Shown: positions 6,452 to 13,122 of the stretch, piece after piece
How the letters are laid out: the number at the start of each line of letters is the position of its first letter
How positions within the stretch are numbered: position 1 is the stretch's first letter
Source: UMGS1370 sp046957575
Lineage (GTDB): Bacteria > Bacillota > Clostridia > Lachnospirales > Lachnospiraceae
Length of the DNA: 13,122 nucleotides
Assembly (NCBI GenBank): GCA_046957575.1
Contig: JBKUOG010000045.1
Coordinates: 1-13,122 of the forward strand
Reading direction: 5' to 3'
The notes under the pieces: generated by a model
Told to the model about the DNA's origin: nothing
Seen by the model: only the letters and a program-made list of their open reading frames with translations
Databases searched by the model: none
Made by a program: the position numbers and the translations under genes

Positions 6452-6916
6452 TTAGCTATTTAGAAGTTTTGTTAAATCCTCAATGGATACGTCCATTTTT
6501 GCAGAGACTTCTTCCATAGTCATTCCAGAAGCAAGGAACCGCTTTACTACCATCTGCATATCCTCTCCAACCTCTATGAGATGCTCGTCCAAATCGTAGA
6601 ACCGGATTACACGTTGTCCCCAGCTATGCTCAATGACTTCTCCCAAATATTCGATGTCCGAGTATGCTTTCAGCTTATTCAGGAAACCATCAAAATCCTG
6701 TTCCTCAAAGACGATCTCCGCATTGTTGGATTTCTTCAGTACCTTTTCCTTTGGTATACTTACCAGCCAGTCAAAATCCTGCTGTAATGCCAGACCGCAG
6801 GTAAAAGCGATATTCCTTCCGTAATCCTGATAGACTTCTACCCCGAACAGTTCCTCATAAAACTTTCTTGCGGCGCTGATGTCCGCTACCGATATTACTG
6901 TACATACATACTTCAT
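6452..6916 (-). CDS. VOC (glyoxalase/bleomycin-resistance) family protein with C-terminal tail
   Basis: A 154-residue protein. Residues 1-118 have the paired beta-alpha-beta-beta-beta plan of VOC proteins: CTVISVADISAARKFYEELFG (5-25) in the first half, and GQRVIRFYDLDEHLIEVGE (100-118) at the end of the second, where His112 and Glu115 are possible metal ligands. After that comes a short helical extension (VVKRFLASGMTMEEVSAKMD, 123-142, and on to residue 154) with the look of a small helix-turn-helix. An upstream in-frame ATG at 6979 exists, but GAGGAG lies 7 bases before the ATG at 6916 and the fold starts there. A TATAAT at 6989-6994 is a possible -10 box. The substrate is unknown. Confidence 0.85.
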   Translation of the reverse strand: MKYVCTVISVADISAARKFYEELFGVEVYQDYGRNIAFTCGLALQQDFDWLVSIPKEKVLKKSNNAEIVFEEQDFDGFLNKLKAYSDIEYLGEVIEHSWGQRVIRFYDLDEHLIEVGEDMQMVVKRFLASGMTMEEVSAKMDVSIEDLTKLLNS

Positions 6917-7008
6917 ATAAACGCTCCTCAATCTATAGCTGTTCTTTATTTCTGATAAAGCCTTTTGTATAGCACGCAACTAAATAAAATTATACTGCTT
7001 CCTTCTCT

Positions 7009-7770
7009 TTATAACCATACTGCCCAATCTCCATAGTCAAATGTACCGCTGCCGTGATGTAATTTACCATCTTCCCGTAACTGCCTGAACGCATTTCTCA
7101 TTCTAATTAAAATCTCCGGCTGAATATCCAAACTATGATGCGCAGGAAAAACCTTTTTGACCGGAAGCTCCGAAATCTTTTCAAGAGAAGCAAGGTATGC
7201 GTCCGGGTCTGTTGACGGATAATAGGCAAATAAAGTGTCCTTGTAAACCAGGTCTCCGGTAAACAGATAACCTCTGTCTGATTCCCAGAAACACATATGC
7301 CCCGGAGCATGGCCCGGTGTATGCAATACCTGTATATTCCGTCCACCTAATTCAATGTTCTCTCCATCCTCCAGTACCTTTGTTGGCGTTCCCTGGAAAA
7401 ACTCATAAAAGCCTGTATCGTAACCGTCTGGTAAATCGCAGCGGTCTGCCACCATCTCTCTGATTGTTTCTATTGTCAGAGGAAACTCACCGTTCAGCCA
7501 GCTCAATTCTTCCGCATGGGCATAAAAGTCCGGAAAAAACTTATGACCCCCAATATGATCCCAATGAATATGGGTGGCAACGGCCGTAACAGGCTTATTT
7601 GTCAGCTTCATTACTTCATCATAAATATTGCAGATTCCCAGACCCGTATCAATCAATAAGCTGCGGCTGGATCCATTTAACAGATAGCAATGCGTCTCCT
7701 CCCAATGCCGGTATTCGCTGATAATATATGTATCTTCATCAATCTGATCAATCGTGAACCATTTATCCAT
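7009..7770 (-). CDS. MBL-fold metallo-hydrolase
   Basis: A 253-residue metallo-beta-lactamase-fold enzyme with a complete two-metal site: THIHWDH (66-72, the HxHxDH motif), TPGHAPGH (151-158, His154), TGD (171-173, Asp173) and FPAHH (208-212). The pattern LLIDTGLG (38-45) precedes the first strand-loop. It is closest in style to glyoxalase II-like and lactonase-like hydrolases; the natural substrate is not evident. A longer frame reaches 7821, but the ATG at 7770 begins the conserved fold and has GGAGG 11 bases upstream; a TTG at 7776, 5 bases from the same GGAGG, is an alternative. It lies about 100 bases after ibrB and 92 bases before the VOC gene on the same strand. Confidence 0.9.
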   Translation of the reverse strand: MDKWFTIDQIDEDTYIISEYRHWEETHCYLLNGSSRSLLIDTGLGICNIYDEVMKLTNKPVTAVATHIHWDHIGGHKFFPDFYAHAEELSWLNGEFPLTIETIREMVADRCDLPDGYDTGFYEFFQGTPTKVLEDGENIELGGRNIQVLHTPGHAPGHMCFWESDRGYLFTGDLVYKDTLFAYYPSTDPDAYLASLEKISELPVKKVFPAHHSLDIQPEILIRMRNAFRQLREDGKLHHGSGTFDYGDWAVWL

Positions 7771-7869
7771 TTGCAAGCATACCTCCATAATTAATATCTG
7801 ATTCCCTTTGCAGAACATCACTTATTTTTCTGCCAAAGGGCGTTTATTACTTTCACTCATTAATATTAT

Positions 7870-8403
7870 TTACTCTTTTTCCGTCTCTTCCTCTACAGGG
7901 CGCCACGCCTCTCCAAATTTTATATCCCTGAATAGCGCGGCAAGACCTGTAATCTGCTTGAGACGCAAAATTTCATCTCTATCCATTCCCAAATGCTTTG
8001 AGATCCAGGCGTCTGATCGCCCAAACTCATGAAGTTCCTTTACGATGTTGCTCATCAGATCCACATCGTGAGTGCCTCGTGCCCTGTTATGGCGAACGGT
8101 GCTGGCCATACGTTTATCAATCGGTTTCTCAATGACAGAAACCGGCAGCAATCCCTGTTCTCTCTCGTAGATATCCGGATGATCCATCATCACCTGATAC
8201 CGGTGGAAGCCGTCCACAATCAGATAAATATCCTGCGATTTTACATAATAGCATACGACCGGCATCGTATATCCGTCTTCTTTGATGCTCTCATAAAGCA
8301 GCCTCATTTCCGGCGGAGCAACCTTATTTGGATTGTAGTTATTGGGCCGTACCTTCTCTATTGGAACAGCTATCACATTATAAACTGGGCTTTTATACTT
8401 CAT
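7870..8403 (-). CDS. ibrB: IbrB-like ParB/Srx-domain protein
   Basis: A 177-residue protein with an N-terminal ParB/sulfiredoxin-like domain. VPIEKVRPNNYNPNKVAPPE (13-32) begins the domain, LIVDGFHRYQ (61-70) carries the DGxHR nucleotide-binding motif, and RHNRARG (104-110) matches the ParB NxxR helix. A helical segment follows (KELHEFGRSDAWISKHLGMD, 122-141) and looks like a helix-turn-helix. The ATG lies inside the end of ibrA (11-base overlap), so the two are translationally coupled. In E. coli, IbrA and IbrB were described together as regulators of immunoglobulin-binding (Eib) protein expression; the biochemistry is not established. The domain pair suggests nucleotide-driven action on DNA or RNA. 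This lone-domain ParB has no partner ParA nearby, so chromosome segregation is unlikely. Confidence 0.85.
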   Translation of the reverse strand: MKYKSPVYNVIAVPIEKVRPNNYNPNKVAPPEMRLLYESIKEDGYTMPVVCYYVKSQDIYLIVDGFHRYQVMMDHPDIYEREQGLLPVSVIEKPIDKRMASTVRHNRARGTHDVDLMSNIVKELHEFGRSDAWISKHLGMDRDEILRLKQITGLAALFRDIKFGEAWRPVEEETEKE

Positions 8404-9724
8404 AATCGAATTCCTCTATACTTTTGTATTTACGGCGTATCATATCCAACCGTTTCTGTTGCTGCCGTGTCATCCCAAATCCCATGAAGCGGCAGATATG
8501 GTCATTTTTCAAAATGCAGTAACACATCCGCTTCCAACTGGGGATATCCTTTGTGGATTTGATATCGTCCGTGTGATCCGGTATGGGTCCCACAAATACA
8601 ATCCGTGATTTTTGGTTCAATGTATAATTGGAAACACCGTTTCGTCTAATTTGATACCCCTTCTCCTGAAGCTCCTGAATTACAGACTCGTCCAACCCAC
8701 CGCCTGTCCCATGCCAGAACTGGATAGAGGTATTGAATTTCTTAGCGTAGTTATTCCGCAGCCTTTTGGGCAGTGTATCCAATAAAAACTTCGTATAAGA
8801 TTTCCATGTATGCCCCTCTGGCAAAGTAATATTCCGGTAGCCCATCGCTTTGCTCTTTCCATAAATGGAAGCGAAATTTGCGCCTTGTACACGCCCTACA
8901 AGCTTGCACCAAATCTCCGGGTCTATGACGCGGTATAGATTCAGGGCATCCTTCGCATAGTCATTAAACGGGGAGGCCACACGCATCTGCGAGGGCTTCA
9001 GTCCAGCCATATAATAGAGATCATACAGGCGGTTATAGTCATAACCAAATAAATAGGTGGCGTGCCATACATCATCCGTAGACCAGTCGTATAAAGGGGA
9101 GGCACACCAGACATCTTTAAACTGTTTGCTGATCCAGCAGGTATCCTTATAGCCATATTTTTTATTCAAAAACCCGCTGTACCGCTGTAAAGATTCATCT
9201 GCCCGATTTCCAAGCAGGCATACTGTTTTTCCGCCGTCATGGGCGTCCCGGTACCAGCGCCCGAATTGTTTTGCCAAATCTTCCTGGTGCATCCGGTAAC
9301 GATATGTAGTCATTCTATTATTTTCCAGATTGATGACATATTCTTTTTGTGGCATCTCCCGGACCCAGAGTTCCTTCTTCGTATCATCCCATGGATACCA
9401 GTACATCTCATAGCTGCTTAATGCGGTTCTGGTGGCCATGGGCAAGCAGACCCAATAAAGCTCAACCTGATCCTGAATCCGTTCAAAGGTGCGTTCCACA
9501 TACTCAGTCGTCACCGTATACTGTGCCTCAAAGTCCTGATGAAACACGCCAATGGCCCTTTCCGGATAATGCTGATTCCGATAATCCAGAACCAGATTGA
9601 GCAGCAAACCGCTGTCCTTGCCTCCGGAAAAAGAGACATAGATATGATCAAACTCCTCAAAGAGAAAATGCATCCGCGCTAAAAACGCATCATAAACATT
9701 CATATGCAGATACTCTCTTACCAA
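8393..9724 (-). CDS. ibrA: IbrA-like PAPS reductase family (DUF3440) ATP pyrophosphatase
   Basis: A 443-residue protein. The PP-loop VSFSGGKDSG (30-39) binds ATP in the adenine-nucleotide hydrolase fold. VFHQDFEAQYT (60-70), GNRADESLQRYSG (172-184) and SPLYDWSTDDVW (209-220) match the PAPS-reductase-like core. The C-terminal DUF3440 part ends with RMCYCILKNDHICRFMGF (about 399-416), a CxC-x7-C cluster that may bind metal. The start is a TTG at 9724, with AGAGG 7 bases upstream. It gives an N-terminus (VREYLHMNVYDAFLARM) like other family members; the ATG at 9703 is the alternative. Members may activate a substrate by adenylation, as in sulfur transfer, but no sulfotransferase activity is known for IbrA. 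It overlaps ibrB by 11 bases. Neither gene is near a phage structural gene or an eib-like surface gene here. Confidence 0.88.
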   Translation of the reverse strand: MVREYLHMNVYDAFLARMHFLFEEFDHIYVSFSGGKDSGLLLNLVLDYRNQHYPERAIGVFHQDFEAQYTVTTEYVERTFERIQDQVELYWVCLPMATRTALSSYEMYWYPWDDTKKELWVREMPQKEYVINLENNRMTTYRYRMHQEDLAKQFGRWYRDAHDGGKTVCLLGNRADESLQRYSGFLNKKYGYKDTCWISKQFKDVWCASPLYDWSTDDVWHATYLFGYDYNRLYDLYYMAGLKPSQMRVASPFNDYAKDALNLYRVIDPEIWCKLVGRVQGANFASIYGKSKAMGYRNITLPEGHTWKSYTKFLLDTLPKRLRNNYAKKFNTSIQFWHGTGGGLDESVIQELQEKGYQIRRNGVSNYTLNQKSRIVFVGPIPDHTDDIKSTKDIPSWKRMCYCILKNDHICRFMGFGMTRQQQKRLDMIRRKYKSIEEFDYEV

Positions 9725-9760
9725 AAATACACCTCTCTTCTTCTGTCCTTTCCAAGAACC

Positions 9761-9830
9761 GGATACATTTCGATGAACTCACTTCGATTCTCAATTCCTC
9801 ACTATCCATTAATGAACGATGTCTGTATCC
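9761..9830. repeat. Inverted repeat in the leader of ibrA
   Basis: GGATACA at 9761-9767 and TGTATCC at 9824-9830 form a 7-bp inverted repeat with a 56-base interior that holds two TTCGAT motifs 14 bp apart (9769 and 9783). It lies 37 bases before the ibrA start. It may be a long-range stem or operator pair; it could also be chance. Confidence 0.3.
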
Positions 9831-9836
9831 AAATTC

Positions 9837-9918
9837 TCACTTTTTCTTTCGCAGTTTCAAGTCAATATTATTCTTTTCTGCTTCCGCCTTCAGCAACCAA
9901 GCAGTAAAAGCGCTTTTT
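9837..9918 (-). other. Out-of-frame C-terminal tail of the DUF3795 gene
   Basis: After an A5 run (9914-9918 on the minus strand), the frame one base back reads SAFTAWLLKAEAEKNN then IDLKLRKKK and stops at 9837. This resembles the usual end of DUF3795 proteins (helix followed by a Leu-Lys-Leu-Arg-Lys-rich tail). Adding one A to the run would give a 180-residue protein of normal family length, so the gene above it appears to have lost one base, or the assembly has. Confidence 0.6.
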
Positions 9919-10378
9919 CTTTGAGCGTCAGGTTTTCCAAATCGGATCTGTTCTCAATTTTTCCAAGTACCGCTCTCAGTTCATGAATCTTCAGAAGGTT
10001 TACTGCAACACAAAATAAGGTCTTTTTACGGCCATCATTATATCCTGCAAGAAGAGTGCCCAGTATTTCTACCTTTTCTTCCTGCTCTGCATTGTAAGCT
10101 TCAATCCCAATCTGCCGGGCCTTCTCTAAATCGCTCTTCTGGTTTCGATGTGAAATAAAAGAATCAAATTTGTCTATCTTCTCGTATTTTTCGCAGGGGT
10201 ATTCATTGCATTGAAAGCAATACTCTATCCCATTATGTTCCATACTGCACCTTGCTATTTTACATGAGTGATTTTCCTCACCACAACCGAGACAATTTTT
10301 ATTCAAATACATAGGGCAAAGCCCACAATTCAATCCACAGAGAGAAAATAATTTATTTTGTCGATGGAATCCTTTCAT
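9890..10378 (-). CDS. DUF3795 cysteine-rich protein, apparently frameshifted near the C-terminus
   Basis: A 162-residue frame as read. The N-terminal half is a cysteine-rich metal-binding region: C14, C18, C21 (CGLNCGLC), C29, C32 (CLGC), C39, C44, then C54, C57 and C62 (YCFQCNEYPC). FDSFISHRNQ, IGIEAYNAEQEEK and NDGRKKTLFCVAVNLL follow and belong to the helical second half of clostridial DUF3795 proteins. The start at 10378 has GGGAGG directly upstream, and a promoter lies at 10435-10463. The function of the family is not known; the cysteines suggest zinc or an Fe-S cluster. The frame ends abruptly (LTLKEKALLLLGC) where the family normally continues. The missing tail is in the next frame (9837-9918). 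A decayed relative of the N-terminus lies at 3895-3987. Confidence 0.82.
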   Translation of the reverse strand: MKGFHRQNKLFSLCGLNCGLCPMYLNKNCLGCGEENHSCKIARCSMEHNGIEYCFQCNEYPCEKYEKIDKFDSFISHRNQKSDLEKARQIGIEAYNAEQEEKVEILGTLLAGYNDGRKKTLFCVAVNLLKIHELRAVLGKIENRSDLENLTLKEKALLLLGC

Positions 10379-10434
10379 GCTGCCTCCCTAAACGGTTTAC
10401 ACACCTGTGTTTCCCTCTTTCCTTGTTTTTTATC

Positions 10435-10463
10435 ATTGTAACATCTCCTGTGCTGCCAGGCAA
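10435..10463 (-). promoter_or_regulatory. Promoter for the DUF3795 gene
   Basis: On the minus strand TTGCCT (10458-10463), a 17-base spacer and TACAAT (10435-10440) give a good sigma-A-type promoter, with a start near 10428 and a leader of about 50 bases before the ATG at 10378. It indicates that DUF3795 is transcribed separately from the VanZ/ABC operon, although no clear terminator follows VanZ. Confidence 0.6.
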
Positions 10464-10467
10464 TTCC

Positions 10468-11073
10468 CTATAAAGAGAAATTACCTAATACAGACTGAAT
10501 AAACGGCTGGGAAAAAAACATTACTACGCCAACCGTTACATATAAAAGATATAACTCACGTTCCTTGCAGCCAAGCCAGTTTAATTGTGGAAACCGATTA
10601 ATAATCAATTTTCCTATTAAATATCCTATCATTGTACCTGCCACATTCGTTATCACATCATTTATATCGGTTGCGCGAAAGGTAAATATCTGCAGTATTT
10701 CAATACCCAGTGATGTCATCAGGCCCAAGCCCACTGTTTTCATCATACTTCTGTATTCGGGCCATAAGCATGGAACAAATATACCTAATGGGATAAAAAG
10801 CAAAACATTCAGATAGCTGTTCGTTATATCGGTCAACATCCCACGCAGAGGAATAAAGTTATGAGATAAAACGATTCTCATCCCTGCTATATTGGGAAAT
10901 CCCACTAAAAAGCATATTGCAGCCAGATATAATGAAAAAAGTATATAGGCTGCCGTCTTTTTTATGTTATGAAATATAAATATATGATATAAAAAAAGAA
11001 TCGGTATCAGTATCGCTGATGCAGCCGCAGTTTCTATCCCTGTTGAATATATTCTATACATAAACATCTCCAT
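10468..11073 (-). CDS. VanZ-like family membrane protein
   Basis: About 201 residues with four to five membrane segments. The VanZ-like signature is complete: HNFIPL near residue 71, then YLNVLLFIPLGIFVP (about 86-100), a long helix LGIEILQIF (with the conserved Glu-x-x-Gln) and TDINDVITNVAGTMIGYLIG (about 135-155). VanZ of vancomycin-resistance operons gives low-level teicoplanin resistance, but most VanZ-like proteins in Clostridia are outside such operons and their role is open. The start is uncertain: GTG at 11079, ATG at 11073 (AGGA 7 bases upstream, chosen here) or ATG at 11061 (GGAG 6 bases upstream). All of these lie inside the end of the ABC ATPase gene (stop at 11054), so translation is coupled to the transporter operon. 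No glycopeptide-resistance gene is near. Confidence 0.85.
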   Translation of the reverse strand: MEMFMYRIYSTGIETAAASAILIPILFLYHIFIFHNIKKTAAYILFSLYLAAICFLVGFPNIAGMRIVLSHNFIPLRGMLTDITNSYLNVLLFIPLGIFVPCLWPEYRSMMKTVGLGLMTSLGIEILQIFTFRATDINDVITNVAGTMIGYLIGKLIINRFPQLNWLGCKERELYLLYVTVGVVMFFSQPFIQSVLGNFSL

Positions 11074-12172
11074 ATGCACATCCTGTCTCTGTATTAAATA
11101 GAAGTATCTTTTCCGGCTTTAGCCGAATATATACCTCCTGCCCGGCCCGGCCTGAGAAATCCGCGCCTGTTACCATCGTCATATCCGGTATATCAGCCCC
11201 GGTGAGGAAAACTGCCGCTTCACGCCCGGTATTTTCTAAAATGCTGATTTTCATCCGCACTGCATGAGGATCGTCCGGTGCCGCCGGCACAATGTGTTCG
11301 GGACGGATACCTGCCTTAATGGGCCCCTGCAGTCCTCTTGCGTCCAGACCGCTTTTACCCATCGGAATACGGGCATTTCCCAGGGTCAGATAATGTTGTC
11401 CGTTATTTGAAATAAGCTCTGTGTCCCACACATTCATATTGGGTGAGCCTATGAACCCAGCAACAAACAGATTCGCCGGATTTCTATATATTTCCTGCGG
11501 TGTTCCAAATTGCTGTAAAACACCGCCGCTTATTACGGCGATGCGCGTCCCCATCGTCATTGCCTCCGTCTGATCATGGGTGACATATATGGTTGTTACC
11601 CCCAGCTCCCGTTGGAGCGTTATAATCTCCCGGCGCATTTCTGTGCGGAGCTTCGCATCGAGATTGGCTAACGGCTCATCCATGAGAAACAGTCCGGGTT
11701 TTCTTATCATGGCCCGCGCAAGGGCAACACGCTGGCGCTGGCCGCCGGACAAGGCCCCCGGTTTCCTTTCAAGCAGAGCATCCAGCTCCAGCTTTTGCGC
11801 CACTTCTGCTACCCTTTTCTCCCTTTCCGTTTTGCCGATATGCTGCATTTTAAGGGGAAAAGCAATATTATCTTTTACTTTCATATTGGGATAAAGGGCG
11901 TAATTTTGGAATACCATGGCAATATCGCGGTTCTTTGGCGGAACCTTGTTCACAATCCTGCCATCCATAACGACCTCGCCGCTGCTTATACTCTCAAGTC
12001 CTGCAATCATGCGCAGCAGCGTTGTCTTTCCGCAGCCGGAAGGGCCTACAAATACAATAAATTCCCCTCTCTTTATTTCCATATCCATATCCTTAACAGC
12101 ATGAACATCTCCAGGATACCATTTATTCACCTTGCTTATCTGCAGATCGCCTGCAAAATTCCTGTTTTCCAT
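11054..12172 (-). CDS. Sugar ABC transporter ATPase, MsmK/UgpC type
   Basis: A 372-residue ATPase that powers carbohydrate import. All motifs are present: Walker A GPSGCGKTT (43-51), Q-loop VFQNYALYPN (87-96, Gln89), signature LSGGQRQR (141-148), Walker B LFLMDEPLANLD (161-172) and switch His in YVTHDQTEAM (196-205). The C-terminal part (about 240-372) is the TOBE/regulatory domain, with IKAGIRPEHI and IRLKPEKILLF. AGGGG stands 8 bases before the ATG at 12172. It follows the permease by 16 bases and its stop overlaps the VanZ-like start. Such ATPases are often shared between several sugar importers and frequently sit alone; here it is in the same operon as the permeases. Confidence 0.95.
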   Translation of the reverse strand: MENRNFAGDLQISKVNKWYPGDVHAVKDMDMEIKRGEFIVFVGPSGCGKTTLLRMIAGLESISSGEVVMDGRIVNKVPPKNRDIAMVFQNYALYPNMKVKDNIAFPLKMQHIGKTEREKRVAEVAQKLELDALLERKPGALSGGQRQRVALARAMIRKPGLFLMDEPLANLDAKLRTEMRREIITLQRELGVTTIYVTHDQTEAMTMGTRIAVISGGVLQQFGTPQEIYRNPANLFVAGFIGSPNMNVWDTELISNNGQHYLTLGNARIPMGKSGLDARGLQGPIKAGIRPEHIVPAAPDDPHAVRMKISILENTGREAAVFLTGADIPDMTMVTGADFSGRAGQEVYIRLKPEKILLFNTETGCAYGDVYV

Positions 12173-12188
12173 AAATTAATCCCCTGTG

Positions 12189-13028
12189 TTAATCTTTCAT
12201 TCCGGAAGATATAATGCCCTGCTCCAGATATTTCTGACCGAACAGGAATATCAAAAGAGGAGGCATCAGTGTAATCAGTGACGCGATTAATGATACCCCG
12301 GCATTATCCGCTGTGATGTTTGACATATATAATGACAGCGGCCAAAGCGCCTGGGTTTTTAAAAATGCCTGAGGCGCCTCTATTGCGTTCCAGTATTCCA
12401 AAAAACCTAATACCACAGCCGACAGGATTCCCGGCGCGCCAAGCGGAAGCCCAAATCGTAAAAATGTCTGAAATGAGGAAGCCCCATCCACGGCTGCCGC
12501 CTCCATGACCGCCTCCGGTATGTCCATAAAAAAACGTGTCATTATGAATACCGGAAGCGTTGATACCGCACCAGGCAGAATGACCGCCCATACGGTATCA
12601 ATCAGGCCCAGCTTATTCAGGACAAGATAGCTGGAAACCATGGTCACCTGAAATGGCATCAGCATCAGGACAATATACAAAGTATAGAGTATCTTTTTTC
12701 CGCGAAAGTGAAACTTAGCAAATGCCCATGCCGCAGGTGCGCCCAAAAGGACATGACCAAGTATGATTGGAAAAACCTGCATGCAGGAATTCCAGAATAC
12801 CGTAAAAAACTGGGGAGTATCCAATAATAGTTCCACATATGCCGCCACTGTCGGATAACGCGCAATTACAGGCCATACAGCCGTTCCTCCCCTGCCTTCC
12901 AGGACTGGCGCAAGATTTTCAGACAGCTCTGCCCCTCCCATAAAGGTACCGGATATCAGCAGCCAAAGAGGCAGCCATATAAAGACCGCAATCAAAACAA
13001 GGGGCACGCCAAGAAGCCATTTTTTCAT
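12189..13028 (-). CDS. Carbohydrate ABC transporter permease (MalG/UgpE family)
   Basis: A 279-residue inner-membrane permease with six predicted membrane segments; the first is at about 5-27. The cytoplasmic EAA loop that docks the ATPase is clear at about 176-200 (EAAAVDGASSFQTFLRFGLP). MPFQVTMVSSYLVLNKLGLI (124-143) and the terminal LEQGIISSGMKD are typical of the second permease of sugar importers. GAGGAG lies 8 bases before the ATG at 13028. The start shares four bases (ATGA) with the stop of the upstream permease. The solute-binding protein is not in the window, so the sugar is unknown. Confidence 0.95.
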   Translation of the reverse strand: MKKWLLGVPLVLIAVFIWLPLWLLISGTFMGGAELSENLAPVLEGRGGTAVWPVIARYPTVAAYVELLLDTPQFFTVFWNSCMQVFPIILGHVLLGAPAAWAFAKFHFRGKKILYTLYIVLMLMPFQVTMVSSYLVLNKLGLIDTVWAVILPGAVSTLPVFIMTRFFMDIPEAVMEAAAVDGASSFQTFLRFGLPLGAPGILSAVVLGFLEYWNAIEAPQAFLKTQALWPLSLYMSNITADNAGVSLIASLITLMPPLLIFLFGQKYLEQGIISSGMKD

Positions 13029-13122
13029 ATCCTATCTCCTCTGTTCATAATTTTTTGCAGCAGTAATATTAAAATAAATACCAGAATTGCCATCATCACA
13101 GCTCCGGCACACATTTTATCCA
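13025..13122 (-). CDS. Partial carbohydrate ABC permease (MalF/UgpA family), C-terminal end
   Basis: Only the last 32 codons are present. The frame reads a hydrophobic helix (AVMMAILVFILILLLQKIMN) after KMCAG and ends at a TGA that overlaps the next gene's ATG. This is the usual end of the first permease of a sugar importer: the last membrane helix with a short basic tail. Position, overlap and strand agree with that, but the EAA loop is outside the window. Confidence 0.75.
   Translation of the reverse strand, partial: DKMCAGAVMMAILVFILILLLQKIMNRGDRI

Noticed and set aside
7822..7860. 12-codon minus-strand frame after ibrB (MSESNKRPLAEK)
   Set aside because: Too short and no clear Shine-Dalgarno; could be a gene start truncated by decay but nothing supports it.
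10468..11079. VanZ-like gene as part of a glycopeptide-resistance cluster
   Set aside because: No ligase, dehydrogenase, dipeptidase or VanRS-type regulators in the window; its partner genes are a sugar importer.

Overview
This window looks like an accessory stretch of a low- to moderate-GC Clostridia genome, most probably a gut Lachnospiraceae-type anaerobe. That view rests on the Shine-Dalgarno sites (GGAGG-type before most genes), the protein families present, and a pair of small Tn916-type regulators. No RNA genes, CRISPR arrays, complete transposases or integrases were seen. Nearly every gene reads leftward (minus strand). Only two genes, at 888-2477, read rightward.

Left part (1-3640): remains of integrative conjugative elements. 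A minus-strand gene cut by the window edge resembles an element/phage S1-domain RNA-binding protein. It is preceded by a textbook TTGACA-17-TATAAT promoter and a terminator-like hairpin lying between promoter and gene. Next to it is the C-terminal half of an HTH_16 (Tn916 Orf8-like) protein. A second, intact but diverged copy of that protein sits at 2866-3072 behind an overlapping sigma-factor-like gene (3062-3502). Between the two copies lies a rightward cassette: an M20 metallopeptidase/amidohydrolase and an unrecognised 118-residue protein, closed by a terminator.

Middle (3500-6450): about 1 kb without intact genes, containing a decayed copy of a DUF3795 gene. After it come an inositol-monophosphatase family gene, a TraX-family membrane protein, and a small scar where the start of one gene (acetyltransferase-like) is joined out of frame to the tail of another (nitroreductase-like).

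Right part (6450-13122): a series of leftward genes. In transcription order these are the end of one sugar ABC permease, a second permease, an MsmK/UgpC-type ATPase, and a VanZ-like membrane protein whose start overlaps the ATPase stop. Then come a DUF3795 cysteine-rich protein with an apparent one-base deletion near its end, an IbrA/IbrB pair (PAPS-reductase-like ATP pyrophosphatase plus ParB/Srx-domain partner, overlapping by 11 bases), an MBL-fold hydrolase and a VOC-family protein. The ABC genes clearly form one operon and IbrA/IbrB form a translationally coupled pair. The other genes are neighbours with no evident shared pathway. The best leads are the split sigma-factor-like pair, the attenuator-like leader at 326-446, the IbrAB pair, and several visible gene-decay events.
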